Counted from the stretch's first letter, positions 1 through 8,290 are shown. The stretch is DNA of 22,595 nt from a candidate division WWE3 bacterium UBA1397 (GCA_002305205.1 DBQJ01000014.1:1-22595); one strand, 5' to 3'. The notes: generated from the letters alone by a model not told the origin. A program made the numbers and translations.

Positions 1-1
1 T

Positions 2-313
2 GGATACAGAAACGGATTAACTTACTACAATGGGCTAGGTAACTTAAACTGCGGTAATTACCCAGACGACTGCCGTGGGGGTGCTCTTCTGCCCACTAAA
101 TGGCGAGAAAATAACAAATGTGGCGGAGATATCTTTGACAGTAGTATATATGCTTTAAATGACTGGGATGAAACACACAACGATTTGCAGATAATATTCT
201 GTCAGGATGGTGGAGATGGTTGTACAGGGATATGTGCACTTCCATTTCCCGAAGCACTAAACCCAGGAGTACTTACTACAGCATTTCTTGTTCATAATGC
301 TTTGAGTCAGTAA
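2..313 (+). CDS. 3' end of an unrecognised cysteine-containing protein (partial)
   Basis: The reading frame is open from the left edge of the window and stops at TAA 311-313, giving 103 C-terminal residues; the start lies outside. The visible part has six cysteines (motifs NCGN, DDCRGG, NKCGG, FCQ, GCTG, ICAL), many Gly, Asn and Asp, and no membrane segment. That composition suggests an exported, disulfide-bonded domain. It sits 22 bases before the first pilin-like gene on the same strand, so it may belong to the same T4SS-like locus. I do not recognise the family. The frame is supported by lack of stops and protein-like composition; function is unknown. Confidence 0.6.
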   Translation, partial: GYRNGLTYYNGLGNLNCGNYPDDCRGGALLPTKWRENNKCGGDIFDSSIYALNDWDETHNDLQIIFCQDGGDGCTGICALPFPEALNPGVLTTAFLVHNALSQ

Positions 314-335
314 TAATGTATAGTATTATTGTTAT

Positions 336-728
336 ATGAATAGGAATAAAAATAGATTATTAACCTTTATTAAAGTTTCTTTAATCCAGTTGTTGATAAC
401 TTTTATTCCTGAATCAGAGAAAGTACTGGCAGGATCAATGCCAAGATATACAGGTCCTATAAGAATTGAACCTCCCCCTGGTTATGAATTAAGATATTCA
501 GAAATATTAGGTACTGTTTATGATTTATTGTATCCAGTTGCAATAACTTACGGAATATTCGAAATAATTATTGCTGGGTATAGAATAATGAAAAGTGAAG
601 GAGAACCTAAAGCAATGTCTGAAGCTAAGGAGCATCTTACAAATTCAATTGTTGGAATTCTATTCGTTATATTGGCAGTGATCATACTTAGAGTTATAAT
701 AAGATCGTTCTTTAGCCTTAATATTTAA
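336..728 (+). CDS. T4SS pilin-like small membrane protein 1
   Basis: A 130-residue protein with a basic N-terminus and hydrophobic signal sequence (about residues 10-25, possible cleavage after VLA near residue 32), then two hydrophobic helices (about 58-80 and 102-125). Between them lies the short polar loop GYRIMKSEGEPKAMSEAKEH. A GY..x(4-6)..SxGEP/GDP..A..A loop between two helices is the pattern I associate with the T4SS pilin family of Patescibacteria (VirB2/TrbC-like). The role would be a pilus or channel subunit in the cell envelope. A TATAGT hexamer (319-324) lies 11 bases before the ATG and no Shine-Dalgarno is visible, so the leader would be very short. First of four related genes in a row. 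Family assignment is from motif and topology only. Confidence 0.65.
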   Translation: MNRNKNRLLTFIKVSLIQLLITFIPESEKVLAGSMPRYTGPIRIEPPPGYELRYSEILGTVYDLLYPVAITYGIFEIIIAGYRIMKSEGEPKAMSEAKEHLTNSIVGILFVILAVIILRVIIRSFFSLNI

Positions 729-768
729 CAAATTATTATTTGAAGGGGGTGCAATAACAAATATTTAT

Positions 769-1134
769 ATGTTCTCATTAATAGAAAAAGTACATGCACA
801 AAATGTAGTTCCTACCTCAGTTTCTGATCCTCTTGAAAGAGTAACTAACCTTGGGGACGCTTTTAATTTGATTTTGAATCTTTTAATGGCTGTTGGATGG
901 GCTCTTGTTTTTGTTATGTTAGTTTTAGGTTTTATTCAATACATTATGTCAAAGGGTGAGAAGCAAGCAGTAGATAGTGCACAGAAGTGGCTAACCTACG
1001 CAGTTATCGGGGGTGTTGGGCTATTTTTGATCGTTGCTATAAGAAGAATACTACCTCAATTGCTGGCTGGTAGAGAAGGAGGTCCCGTACCAGGAGTTGT
1101 ATGGGATGACGGTGGTGGAAGTAATACCAACTAA
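769..1134 (+). CDS. T4SS pilin-like small membrane protein 2
   Basis: A 121-residue protein with a short N-terminus ending in HAQ (residues 9-11, a signal-peptidase-like site), two hydrophobic helices (about 32-56 and 72-94) and the loop IMSKGEKQAVDSAQKW that matches the pilin-family pattern seen in its neighbours. The tail is Gly/Pro-rich. The signal sequence is unusually short if translation begins at this ATG. A purine run (AAGGGGG, 743-749) lies about 19 bases upstream, too far for a normal Shine-Dalgarno; an ATA or ATT start nearer to it (754 or 763) would fit better but adds only a few residues. Likely an exported pilus subunit of the same locus. Confidence 0.65.
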   Translation: MFSLIEKVHAQNVVPTSVSDPLERVTNLGDAFNLILNLLMAVGWALVFVMLVLGFIQYIMSKGEKQAVDSAQKWLTYAVIGGVGLFLIVAIRRILPQLLAGREGGPVPGVVWDDGGGSNTN

Positions 1135-1154
1135 TAAGCAAATATTAGAATCTA

Positions 1155-1184
1155 GGGGTGCGCTTATGTAACCTAGCGCACCCC
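1155..1184 (+). other. Perfect 10-bp GC-rich hairpin between pilin genes 2 and 3
   Basis: GGGGTGCGCT (1155-1164) is exactly complementary to AGCGCACCCC (1175-1184), with a 10-base loop. It lies 20 bases after the stop of pilin gene 2 and about 30 bases before pilin gene 3. It is not followed by a clean T-run (GTTCGGTACATTTATTTT follows), so it is not a textbook terminator. It could be a partial terminator or an RNA 3'-end stabiliser that lets gene 2 be expressed at a higher level than genes 3 and 4. The structure is seen directly; the role is inference. Confidence 0.7.
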
Positions 1185-1215
1185 GTTCGGTACATTTATT
1201 TTGATAGTTTTAATT

Positions 1216-1572
1216 ATGTCTTCTATTATTGGGCCTTTCGATGGTTTAGAGGCCTCTATTTTAAGAATAGATCCTAGATATACCTTACAGGGAAGGGCTG
1301 GGAATGTTGGAGAATTAGTAGGAATATTTGTAAATATTGCTCTTGCTCTAACTTTTGCTCTTTCCATTGTTGGTATTGCTTATTCATTTGTAATGTTAAT
1401 ACTAAGCAAAGGTGAATTGGATCCTAAGAAAGGAGAAAGGGCTAAAGTAGTAGTTGCACAAAGAGCACTTACTTGGTCGGTAATTGTTTTTATCCTTACT
1501 TTCTTTATAATATCACTTCAGAAGAATTTCTTTAGTATGCTGGGTGCAAATTTACCAGTCGGTAATCCATGA
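1216..1572 (+). CDS. T4SS pilin-like small membrane protein 3
   Basis: A 118-residue protein from ATG 1216; an in-frame TTG at 1201 would add five residues but has no ribosome site. Two hydrophobic helices (about 36-63 and 86-106) flank the polar loop ILSKGELDPKKGERAK, a longer, more basic variant of the loop in the neighbouring pilin-like genes. Unlike genes 1 and 4 it shows no signal peptide, so it may insert by its first helix. Its TGA stop is followed directly by TAA, and the next gene starts in the overlapping ATGA, so genes 3 and 4 are translationally coupled. Most diverged member of the cluster. Confidence 0.6.
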   Translation: MSSIIGPFDGLEASILRIDPRYTLQGRAGNVGELVGIFVNIALALTFALSIVGIAYSFVMLILSKGELDPKKGERAKVVVAQRALTWSVIVFILTFFIISLQKNFFSMLGANLPVGNP

Positions 1573-2033
1573 TAAGGAATAATTATCTAAAATTATTATA
1601 TTTTGTTCTGATCGCCTTTATATTTATAAATGTTCAACCTGTAATATACGCTTTCGATTGTTCTAATTACGCGGAGCAGGTAGATAATCCATATGATGAT
1701 GAATCTATATTATATATGCTATGTCCTCTTCAATCTGCAATAAACATAGGACTATATTTTGTTGGAGCCGTTCTTGTGGTATTGGTTTTGTACGGCGGGA
1801 TAAAAGCTATATTAGCTACAGGAGACCCCCAGCAACTTGAAGGAGCCAGATCAGTTTGGACGCACGCGGTATTTGGGGCCGCTATAATACTCGCTTCTAT
1901 CTTAGTTATAAGGGTATTACTAGGGCTTCTCGGATCAGATATTAACCCATTAAATATAACTAGTAATACAGGTCTTGTTCAGGATCTTTCTGAATTCTTT
2001 CAAACATTGGACCCGCACCCCGGCAATCCTTAA
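1569..2033 (+). CDS. T4SS pilin-like small membrane protein 4
   Basis: A 154-residue protein overlapping the previous gene by four bases (ATGA). It has a clear signal peptide (hydrophobic about 8-22, cleavage likely after VIYA near 28), a mature start with FDCSNY and a second Cys about 25 residues later (LCPL), which may form a disulfide. Two hydrophobic helices (about 57-78 and 97-118) flank the loop ILATGDPQQLEGARSVW, the best match in this window to the GG..AxxGDP..l..A pattern of the T4SS pilin family. The C-terminal tail of about 35 residues is polar. Last gene of the + strand pilin run; after it, + and - strand genes converge. Confidence 0.7.
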   Translation: MIRNNYLKLLYFVLIAFIFINVQPVIYAFDCSNYAEQVDNPYDDESILYMLCPLQSAINIGLYFVGAVLVVLVLYGGIKAILATGDPQQLEGARSVWTHAVFGAAIILASILVIRVLLGLLGSDINPLNITSNTGLVQDLSEFFQTLDPHPGNP

Positions 2034-2146
2034 CTAAAAGTTAAATGTTTACAGGGTGCCGAACCTCCTCCTAGAAACCGCGTTTATTGTGAAAATGATT
2101 GAGAAAGAGAACGGTGTAATATGTTTTTGTATACTCCTTGGTTTTC

Positions 2147-2614
2147 TTAAAATACTATGTAGTATACAATCTCTCCTTCTACACCAATGTTTCTTATATC
2201 TTGTACAGCTCTTTGAATAACTTCGTTCTTTATATCTTCACTTGAGTTAGGATCTATTTTTAATCTTATTCTAAATTGTTGTTTATCGAAATCATAAATA
2301 ATTAGATAATCATTAGTTTTAATTGGTATTTTTTTGTACCATGGGTAATCTTGAAAGAATTCATTCATCTTCTGTGCGTATATATAATCATTCCCATGAG
2401 TATCCAGTAATTTTTCTATATCCTCCGGATACATTGTTTTTGATTCGTCATTCCCTTGTGTAGTTAAAGATCCATTATCTTTTATTACCTCATAGCCCGG
2501 TGAAATATTTTTATCTTTTTGGGGGGATTTGAGAATCATCAAAAGCATAACAATAACTAAAACTGCTACCCAATACTTTTTTATAAATATTATTATTTTT
2601 TTTAGTATCATCAT
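2147..2614 (-). CDS. Single-helix membrane-anchored protein of unknown function
   Basis: A 155-residue protein with a lysine-rich N-terminus, one membrane helix (about 13-30) and a soluble extracellular part rich in Asp, Lys and Tyr. The final third (YLIIYDFDKQQFRIRL, then EVIQRAVQDIRNIGVEG) looks like a small mixed alpha/beta domain. It starts two bases after the stop of the 1224-residue CHAP protein gene, so the two are co-transcribed and probably work together at the envelope. No Shine-Dalgarno is visible; two adjacent ATGs (2612-2614, 2609-2611) could both serve. I do not recognise the family; a T4SS accessory role is inferred only from position. Confidence 0.6.
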   Translation of the reverse strand: MMILKKIIIFIKKYWVAVLVIVMLLMILKSPQKDKNISPGYEVIKDNGSLTTQGNDESKTMYPEDIEKLLDTHGNDYIYAQKMNEFFQDYPWYKKIPIKTNDYLIIYDFDKQQFRIRLKIDPNSSEDIKNEVIQRAVQDIRNIGVEGEIVYYIVF

Positions 2615-2616
2615 AC

Positions 2617-5600
2617 TTAGTGTGGTATACCGAAACCTAATACATGTTGATATCCTCTTGCATCACTAATAGCACAGTTACTAGCACATTCAGTTTCTAG
2701 GAAATATGATACATCCCCCGAATTTGATTCTATTGTATATATACCATCCTGACCCTCCTTAGAATATACTATTCCTACATGAGATACTGTTGCTCCGGGA
2801 AAATCACCAGGTGTATGTCCGTAGAATATTATACTTCCCGGCCTGATTTCACTTATTGGAGCAGCTGATCTGCCAACCATTATATAAGTTGTATTATAAC
2901 GGCTGCGATTTCTTAACCAATCTTGCATTGTCCAAGTACCTGTAATATCTTGGAACCAATCGTAAGCTTGTTGCTGGGTTTTTATTACCATCCAAGTGCA
3001 CCAAAATAGACTGTGAGTTATTGAACCATCATTATTATCGTATTCCATCATAGGATCCTGTTCGTAGAGAGATTGATCCCATAGGTCTGGGTATATTGAT
3101 ACAGAATGGTTAAAGGCACACCAAAAACCTGGCTCAAGATCCTGAGCTATTTCGTAAGCATGGCTTGTTATTGCACGTTCTATGGGATCTGTATAAGTAA
3201 CAATCTCCGGCAATGTTTTTTCGTCGCCACAGTTAATAGGTCCCCCAGGGCCCGGAAGTCCTCTATCCAATGGACCTACGTACCCTCCTGCACCCGGGAG
3301 TCCTTCAGCATCTGCACCTAGATAGAAATTCCAATCGTAGTATTGATCCATCGTGCCATACTTTCTTGTATGATCTGCGGGGGAGAAGGTAGATAAAGCA
3401 AAAGGTATTCCATCGGAAAAAGGATCTTCGGTTAGTATTCCTGCAGGTCTCAATATGCTCGGAATGTTTCCTAATATAGGGATCATACTTCCTATAATGG
3501 ATTCGATAAATGTAAAGAAAAGAAAAATAATTAACCCAGCAATTACTAGTTTCCTTGTTTTTTTATCCAAATCAGCTTCAACTTGAGCTAGAATCTGATC
3601 CAGTTCTCCTCTAAAGAATTTAACCGTGGTCCCTATGACATTCTTAATAAATTTTTCAATTTTTTTTAAAAGCCAATCAGCAGCTATCGCCAAAAGCACC
3701 CCCAAAAAATTTCCTAACGTCGCCCCTATAGAAGCTAATGCAGTACTTATAGCTTTTCTAGCTGCCAGATCTCCAAGTTTCTTTAAACCCAATTTTGCAG
3801 CATTTTTACTCAAAAATGATTCTACTTTTGTACCAAGGGCACTAAACGCAGCTTCCCAGGATGTAGGTATATTCTTAATACCACTCAAAAGTTTAGATCT
3901 AATCTTTGTTTTTATCTTATTTACAGTACTGGCCGCCCATCGCAATACCTTACTATGGGCTAGCGCCCAGTTCTGAAACTTGGTAATAACAGAGCTGACT
4001 CTATCTAATAATCCTATATACCTTCTTTCTAAATCGATAAATTTTTCTCTCATCCCAAAGGTCCCGTCAAGCAAACTTGCCCATGCTGCTTGATCCTTCT
4101 CATCCAAACCCATTTTGCTAAAGATGTTTTTTATAAAGTAGTCTTTTAACCCGGCTATTGATTCCTGCTGTTGCATTAATTTTTGTAGTGTATTAAATAC
4201 ATCTTCTTCTGTCTTACACCCATCAAACAGATCTGTAGCTAAATGTTTAAAGTCGTCTGATACTACCGAGACAAAAGCACCGGTTTCTTTATCTTTTACT
4301 AGAACAGTCCATTTTATCTTACCGTTTGCTAAGTTTTCTTTATCGATTCTTAAGTTTTCTCTTATTAGTTTTTTCGATCCATCAAGAGCTACCGAGGAAA
4401 CTATTAATCTTTTACCATTAGCTAGATATTCCGCAGCCATTCTTGATTTCTCAGCTCTTATTGCCTTTTTATCTTTTGTATCAGCAGTCGGATTGCCAAA
4501 AATTCCCCATCTGTACCAGTCATCAATTACTCCTGCATGTTGAGAATTCCCTATAGCAGCAAAATGCTCCCCTCCCCACATTTTTACACGGTAGCTTTTA
4601 CCCCCTATATCTATTTTCATTGAAAATTTATTTCCAAATAAACTGTTAACTTCATCATTTGTATCCCATTTAAGCCCTCTTTGTTTAAGCCTTTTATCGT
4701 TTAAAGTCAGACCGAAATTCTCAACATAGGCCAGCCCCTTTTGAACCCAATATTTTCTTGAAAGAACCGAAGGTGCTCTGTACAGAGCTTTCATTATTCT
4801 TGGGGTCCAGCCGTATGCCTCAAAAAGCCCGGAACTTTCCCATTGAGAGAGTACTTCCTCAGCTACCCCTAATACCCTTTCACCACTTGCTCTAGGAAGA
4901 TGATTTAGCACCACAACTCCGCTAAGTTGATTTTCAACCACAAAGTTGTTAAAACCGGAATTTTCATCTTGGCATTCCACTGATAACAATATTAATAATT
5001 CTCTTTGTTCACTAGACATGAGTGGGTCCCCACCCACAAAATCCCTTCCTGTAATTATTCCCCCAATACCATTTGATGTATTTAATTCTTTTATCAGGGT
5101 TATCATGTCTGTTGTCAGACCCCCTTGAGTTAGGGTACCTGATACTATCCTTCTAGCGGTGTCAGAATTGAGTATGGAATCCAATCTGGTAAGATGGTTT
5201 GCATATTCTTCAAGGATCCTGTTTGTTTTTAAATCGAAAGAAAAACTTTTTTCGGGACCAGTTCTTAATTTATTTAATTTGTCTAACTCGCTTTTTACTG
5301 AGGATCTCAGTGTGGTTATAGTCCCAATTGATTCAGATAAACTTCTTTCGTTTAATCCCGCAGTAACATTTCCGCTTAATGTTTCTACAGCAGATATCTT
5401 TGCTTTACCCACAACACCTATGCCATGCGCGGTATCATATTTCTGTTTGAATTGTATTACTGCTTTGGCTTTTTCCGGAGGGACACTAGTAATACCCAGT
5501 TTCCACTCAGCTTCTAGTGCTACAGCACCTATGGCAGCGTCTAAAAACGCATCATAGCCCCTGTCTCTGAGAATAGCAGATGTGGAATTACGGTAGAAAT

Positions 5601-6291
5601 TAACTAATTCTCCACCGGCTTTCTCATATATATCTACTGCCGACATTCTTTCCCCAACAGTTTGGGGAGCATCCACAACTTTACCATCCCTTCCTACATA
5701 AATACCTTTGTTAACAAAAGAAAATTGATTAGTTTGTTGTGATTTACCTACCATACCCGCAATTCCGGTATCTGCAGCAGCGGACGGAGATTCATCGTAT
5801 ATGACTCTCTTCCAAAGAACAGTTCTTGCTTCAGTTTCGTAATCCCTGAATTCTAGTGCCGATACAGCCCACTCTGTTAGAGTCTTTTTCGCCATTTTCT
5901 TAAATCCGTATTTTTTCCATTTTCTAGGGTCAACATTGATTTTTACGTATCCTCCACCCGGAAGTGTTGCAGTTTCAAAGTCGTCCAGGGCTTCCGTGGG
6001 AACATATACAGGTGCTTTAGTTCTAATATCAAATGACTTATCGAAATCATCTTCCATTCTTTTCCTAATCCATATATCGGGAATGTTTTTTTCTATTTCA
6101 TTCTCAATACTGTCAAGATAGTAACTAAAGGCTTCTCCTGAACCAAAGCTTCCTATTGGTTTCATTCTTCCCTGTGGTCTTGGTCTAGGGGGAGTTTTTC
6201 TTCCTGGGTAATATCCCGGATATCCGGGGTTGGAAGGAACCTCATTTGGTTTGCTTGGTTTATAACCTGGATAAAATGGATTTGCTGGCAT
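2617..6291 (-). CDS. Very large membrane protein with C-terminal CHAP-type amidase domain (T4SS wall hydrolase candidate)
   Basis: A 1224-residue protein. Residues 1-45 are Pro/Gly/Tyr-rich with PGY repeats; about 45-840 is a long soluble region I do not recognise; 847-875 and 915-943 are hydrophobic and likely cross or enter the membrane; 975-1018 is a Gly/Pro linker; about 1040-1224 resembles a CHAP/NlpC-P60 amidase, with FWCTW (Cys1098), SHVGIVY (His1171) and TIESN (Glu1188/Asn1190) as the expected catalytic set. Such enzymes cut peptidoglycan peptides, and T4SS loci usually carry one to open the wall. There is no N-terminal signal peptide, so the first 840 residues are probably cytoplasmic and the amidase outside. 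TACAAT (6298-6303, reverse strand) ends 6 bases before the ATG: likely leaderless. Co-transcribed with the small protein after it. Confidence 0.75.
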   Translation of the reverse strand: MPANPFYPGYKPSKPNEVPSNPGYPGYYPGRKTPPRPRPQGRMKPIGSFGSGEAFSYYLDSIENEIEKNIPDIWIRKRMEDDFDKSFDIRTKAPVYVPTEALDDFETATLPGGGYVKINVDPRKWKKYGFKKMAKKTLTEWAVSALEFRDYETEARTVLWKRVIYDESPSAAADTGIAGMVGKSQQTNQFSFVNKGIYVGRDGKVVDAPQTVGERMSAVDIYEKAGGELVNFYRNSTSAILRDRGYDAFLDAAIGAVALEAEWKLGITSVPPEKAKAVIQFKQKYDTAHGIGVVGKAKISAVETLSGNVTAGLNERSLSESIGTITTLRSSVKSELDKLNKLRTGPEKSFSFDLKTNRILEEYANHLTRLDSILNSDTARRIVSGTLTQGGLTTDMITLIKELNTSNGIGGIITGRDFVGGDPLMSSEQRELLILLSVECQDENSGFNNFVVENQLSGVVVLNHLPRASGERVLGVAEEVLSQWESSGLFEAYGWTPRIMKALYRAPSVLSRKYWVQKGLAYVENFGLTLNDKRLKQRGLKWDTNDEVNSLFGNKFSMKIDIGGKSYRVKMWGGEHFAAIGNSQHAGVIDDWYRWGIFGNPTADTKDKKAIRAEKSRMAAEYLANGKRLIVSSVALDGSKKLIRENLRIDKENLANGKIKWTVLVKDKETGAFVSVVSDDFKHLATDLFDGCKTEEDVFNTLQKLMQQQESIAGLKDYFIKNIFSKMGLDEKDQAAWASLLDGTFGMREKFIDLERRYIGLLDRVSSVITKFQNWALAHSKVLRWAASTVNKIKTKIRSKLLSGIKNIPTSWEAAFSALGTKVESFLSKNAAKLGLKKLGDLAARKAISTALASIGATLGNFLGVLLAIAADWLLKKIEKFIKNVIGTTVKFFRGELDQILAQVEADLDKKTRKLVIAGLIIFLFFTFIESIIGSMIPILGNIPSILRPAGILTEDPFSDGIPFALSTFSPADHTRKYGTMDQYYDWNFYLGADAEGLPGAGGYVGPLDRGLPGPGGPINCGDEKTLPEIVTYTDPIERAITSHAYEIAQDLEPGFWCAFNHSVSIYPDLWDQSLYEQDPMMEYDNNDGSITHSLFWCTWMVIKTQQQAYDWFQDITGTWTMQDWLRNRSRYNTTYIMVGRSAAPISEIRPGSIIFYGHTPGDFPGATVSHVGIVYSKEGQDGIYTIESNSGDVSYFLETECASNCAISDARGYQHVLGFGIPH

Positions 6292-6340
6292 ATCTATATT
6301 GTATTATATAATTATTTTGATATTATATTACTATACTAAT
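6292..6340. promoter_or_regulatory. 49-bp divergent promoter region between CHAP protein and VirB6-like genes
   Basis: Two oppositely directed genes start only 49 bases apart in almost pure A/T. Reading leftward, TACAAT (6298-6303) ends 6 bases before the ATG, with TATAAT (6303-6308) as a second choice 11 bases away. Reading rightward, TATACT (6332-6337) and TATATT (6324-6329) end 3 and 11 bases before the ATG. No Shine-Dalgarno fits on either side. The -10 boxes are visible; convincing -35 boxes are not. Confidence 0.5.
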
Positions 6341-7765
6341 ATGAGATCAAAAGAGAGCATATCAAAACTTTTCGATTCTTTGCTTTACCCTGCTATATTT
6401 TTAATATCATTACTAATCGTTCCTCATAAGACTGTTCTTGCGCTTCCTTCTTTAGAGAGCATGCTGGCCGGTTTAGAGCAAAGCGCTAACCGTATCTGTA
6501 ATCCTACCTTATATCAATTCAGCGCAATAGCAGAGGATCAGCCTCAACAGAGTATTGTTAGATTTGGATACAACTATGATACTGTGAGATATCTAAAAAC
6601 CTTTTATAACATTCTTGGTGTAAGTATAGACAATGCTGTAAGATGCGCCACAGTTGCACCCCCCATAGGTTTTAGTGCTTTAGGATTGTTGTGTGAGGCA
6701 GCTACGGGTGCTCCAGCAAATCCTGATAATTGTGCACACTTTATGTTAGGATATAATGCTCCTTCAGGTGGTTTCGCAGACAGCCCTGTTAGTGGTAGTT
6801 TGCTGGGATTATATTACACTCTCGAAAAAGCAGAGGAGTCATCGGTCCCTCCTCTAGATGTGAAATATTTTGCTGGAAGGCAACTGGAGAAAATTCCTTA
6901 TTTAGGAACAGCTTTGGCGGCTCCTGCATATAATACAACCCCCTTCGTCAATGACATTTATAACGCCTGGAAAATCGTTAGAAATTTGTCCTTATCCGTC
7001 TTTTCCTTAATAGTGTTGGGGGTAGGTATTATGATGATAAATAGGTCCAGAGTAAATCCTCAGACAGTGGTAACTATTCAGTACGCCTTGCCAAAAATTA
7101 TATTGTCTTTAGTGTTTATTGTTTTCAGCTATCCTATTGGGGCAGTTATCTGTGTCTTCTTTCATAAAATTGTTGGGGTAATAAAATCAATAATACTTTT
7201 TCAAGGGCTTTTAACTTTAGGAGAGGCTATTATAAGAGACTTTTTTATTCTCGATGATACAGGCAGACCTGTTAAAGTTGCTGTAATTAAAATTGTTGTT
7301 TACGCTATTATTTCTATAACTCAAGCTGGAATAGGCATGTTTTCCTATCTTCTTGCGTTAATTATTACGATAGTGATTTTTTTCCAGATAATTCTTATTA
7401 TGGTTAAGTATTTTATCACTTACATTAAAATGGTGTACGAAGTATTAATGTCTCCTGCAAGTTTTGCTATATATGCGATTCCCGGAAATGATACTAAATT
7501 GATAGATTGGTTTAAGAAAATGGTTGCATACGGTTTATCTATGATAGTTTTAGGAGCAGGTCCTGTCCTTGTATTAATGGTCGGTCTTTTAGTGGGATAC
7601 GATGCGGGTATTGGTACTGTTGATGAACCCGGTTTTGGTACTCCAATGCCTAGTATATGGGTGTCTATAACTCTAGCATTTTTACTCATATTTGTAGGTT
7701 TTGGAATGCTTCTCAAAATGCCTGATAAAATCATGGAGGCAATTACCGGTCAGAAGAAGAGATAG
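6341..7765 (+). CDS. VirB6/TrbL-like multi-helix inner-membrane protein
   Basis: A 474-residue protein from ATG 6341 (MRSKESISK). The frame is open back to a TTG at 6299, but that stretch overlaps the promoter and encodes only Ile/Tyr-rich noise. A signal peptide (about 15-35, cleavage near VLA-LPS) precedes an extracellular segment of about 170 residues with six cysteines, then six or so long hydrophobic helices from residue 205 to 465, including a helix-rich core with YFITYIKMVYEVLMSPASFA. That layout, extracellular region then polytopic core, fits the VirB6/TrbL channel component of type IV secretion systems. Its divergent partner is the wall hydrolase gene. The short basic tail ends GQKKR. 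Family placement is by topology and context, not by a diagnostic motif. Confidence 0.6.
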   Translation: MRSKESISKLFDSLLYPAIFLISLLIVPHKTVLALPSLESMLAGLEQSANRICNPTLYQFSAIAEDQPQQSIVRFGYNYDTVRYLKTFYNILGVSIDNAVRCATVAPPIGFSALGLLCEAATGAPANPDNCAHFMLGYNAPSGGFADSPVSGSLLGLYYTLEKAEESSVPPLDVKYFAGRQLEKIPYLGTALAAPAYNTTPFVNDIYNAWKIVRNLSLSVFSLIVLGVGIMMINRSRVNPQTVVTIQYALPKIILSLVFIVFSYPIGAVICVFFHKIVGVIKSIILFQGLLTLGEAIIRDFFILDDTGRPVKVAVIKIVVYAIISITQAGIGMFSYLLALIITIVIFFQIILIMVKYFITYIKMVYEVLMSPASFAIYAIPGNDTKLIDWFKKMVAYGLSMIVLGAGPVLVLMVGLLVGYDAGIGTVDEPGFGTPMPSIWVSITLAFLLIFVGFGMLLKMPDKIMEAITGQKKR

Positions 7766-7807
7766 TTTATACCAAAAGTTTCTTTCCCTCTCTTAATCTT
7801 TGCATAG

Positions 7808-7813
7808 TATAAT
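7808..7813 (+). promoter_or_regulatory. -10 box (TATAAT) of smpB, leaderless spacing
   Basis: A perfect TATAAT ends 6 bases (ACCCCC) before the smpB ATG, so transcription would begin at or next to the start codon. No Shine-Dalgarno is possible in that space. No good -35 box is visible. Confidence 0.65.
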
Positions 7814-7819
7814 ACCCCC

Positions 7820-8287
7820 ATGCTTATTACAAAGAACAGAAAAGCATTATTTGATAACGAAATAATTGATAAATATATTGCAGGAATTATTCTTCATGGT
7901 TTTGAAGTTAAAGCTATTAAAGAAGGAAAGGCAAATTTTGAAGGTTCCTACATACAAATTATTGAAGATAAACCTGTCGTAGTTAATATGTATATAGGAA
8001 AATATTCAAAACAATCAAAGGATTTTAATGAGTATGAAGCAAGGAGAACAAGAAATCTCCTTTTGAATAAGAACGAGATATTAAAAATAGTTAGAGAGAT
8101 AGCTCAAAAAGGAAAGACTGCAGTACCTCTCTCATTATTATTAGATAAAGGTAAAATAAAACTAGAATTTGCTGTGGTAAAAGGTAAGAAAGAATATGAG
8201 AAAAAACAAACAGCTAAAGAAAGACAGATTAAGAAGGATTTAGAAAGAGAAACAAAAACCATTCGCTCCAATATATACTCAGGTTAA
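7820..8287 (+). CDS. smpB: SmpB, SsrA-binding protein
   Basis: SmpB binds tmRNA and delivers it to ribosomes stalled on broken mRNA. The 155-residue length is normal for the family. Diagnostic stretches are NRKALFDNEIIDKYIAGI at the N-terminus, LHGFEVKAIKEGKANFEGSY (about 26-45), and the oligonucleotide-binding core followed by DFNEYEARRTRNLLLNKNEI (about 68-87). The C-terminal tail is very basic (KKQTAKERQIKKDLERE), as expected for the helix that enters the mRNA channel. The tmRNA gene follows 37 bases downstream on the same strand, so both partners lie side by side. The ATG at 7820 is set by the -10 box just upstream. Confidence 0.97.
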   Translation: MLITKNRKALFDNEIIDKYIAGIILHGFEVKAIKEGKANFEGSYIQIIEDKPVVVNMYIGKYSKQSKDFNEYEARRTRNLLLNKNEILKIVREIAQKGKTAVPLSLLLDKGKIKLEFAVVKGKKEYEKKQTAKERQIKKDLERETKTIRSNIYSG

Positions 8288-8290
8288 TTA

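Noticed and set aside
2030..2044. TTAACT/AGTTAA stem at the end of pilin gene 4 as a terminator
   Set aside because: Six A/T-rich pairs with a three-base loop and no T-run; chance level in this composition.
3626..3976. Long frames on the strand opposite the CHAP protein gene and opposite other genes
   Set aside because: They lie wholly inside well-supported genes and show no recognisable domain; shadows of the real coding strand.
6299..6340. Longer VirB6-like protein from the TTG at 6299
   Set aside because: The extra codons are Ile/Tyr noise and contain the -10 candidates; ATG 6341 leads directly into a normal signal peptide.
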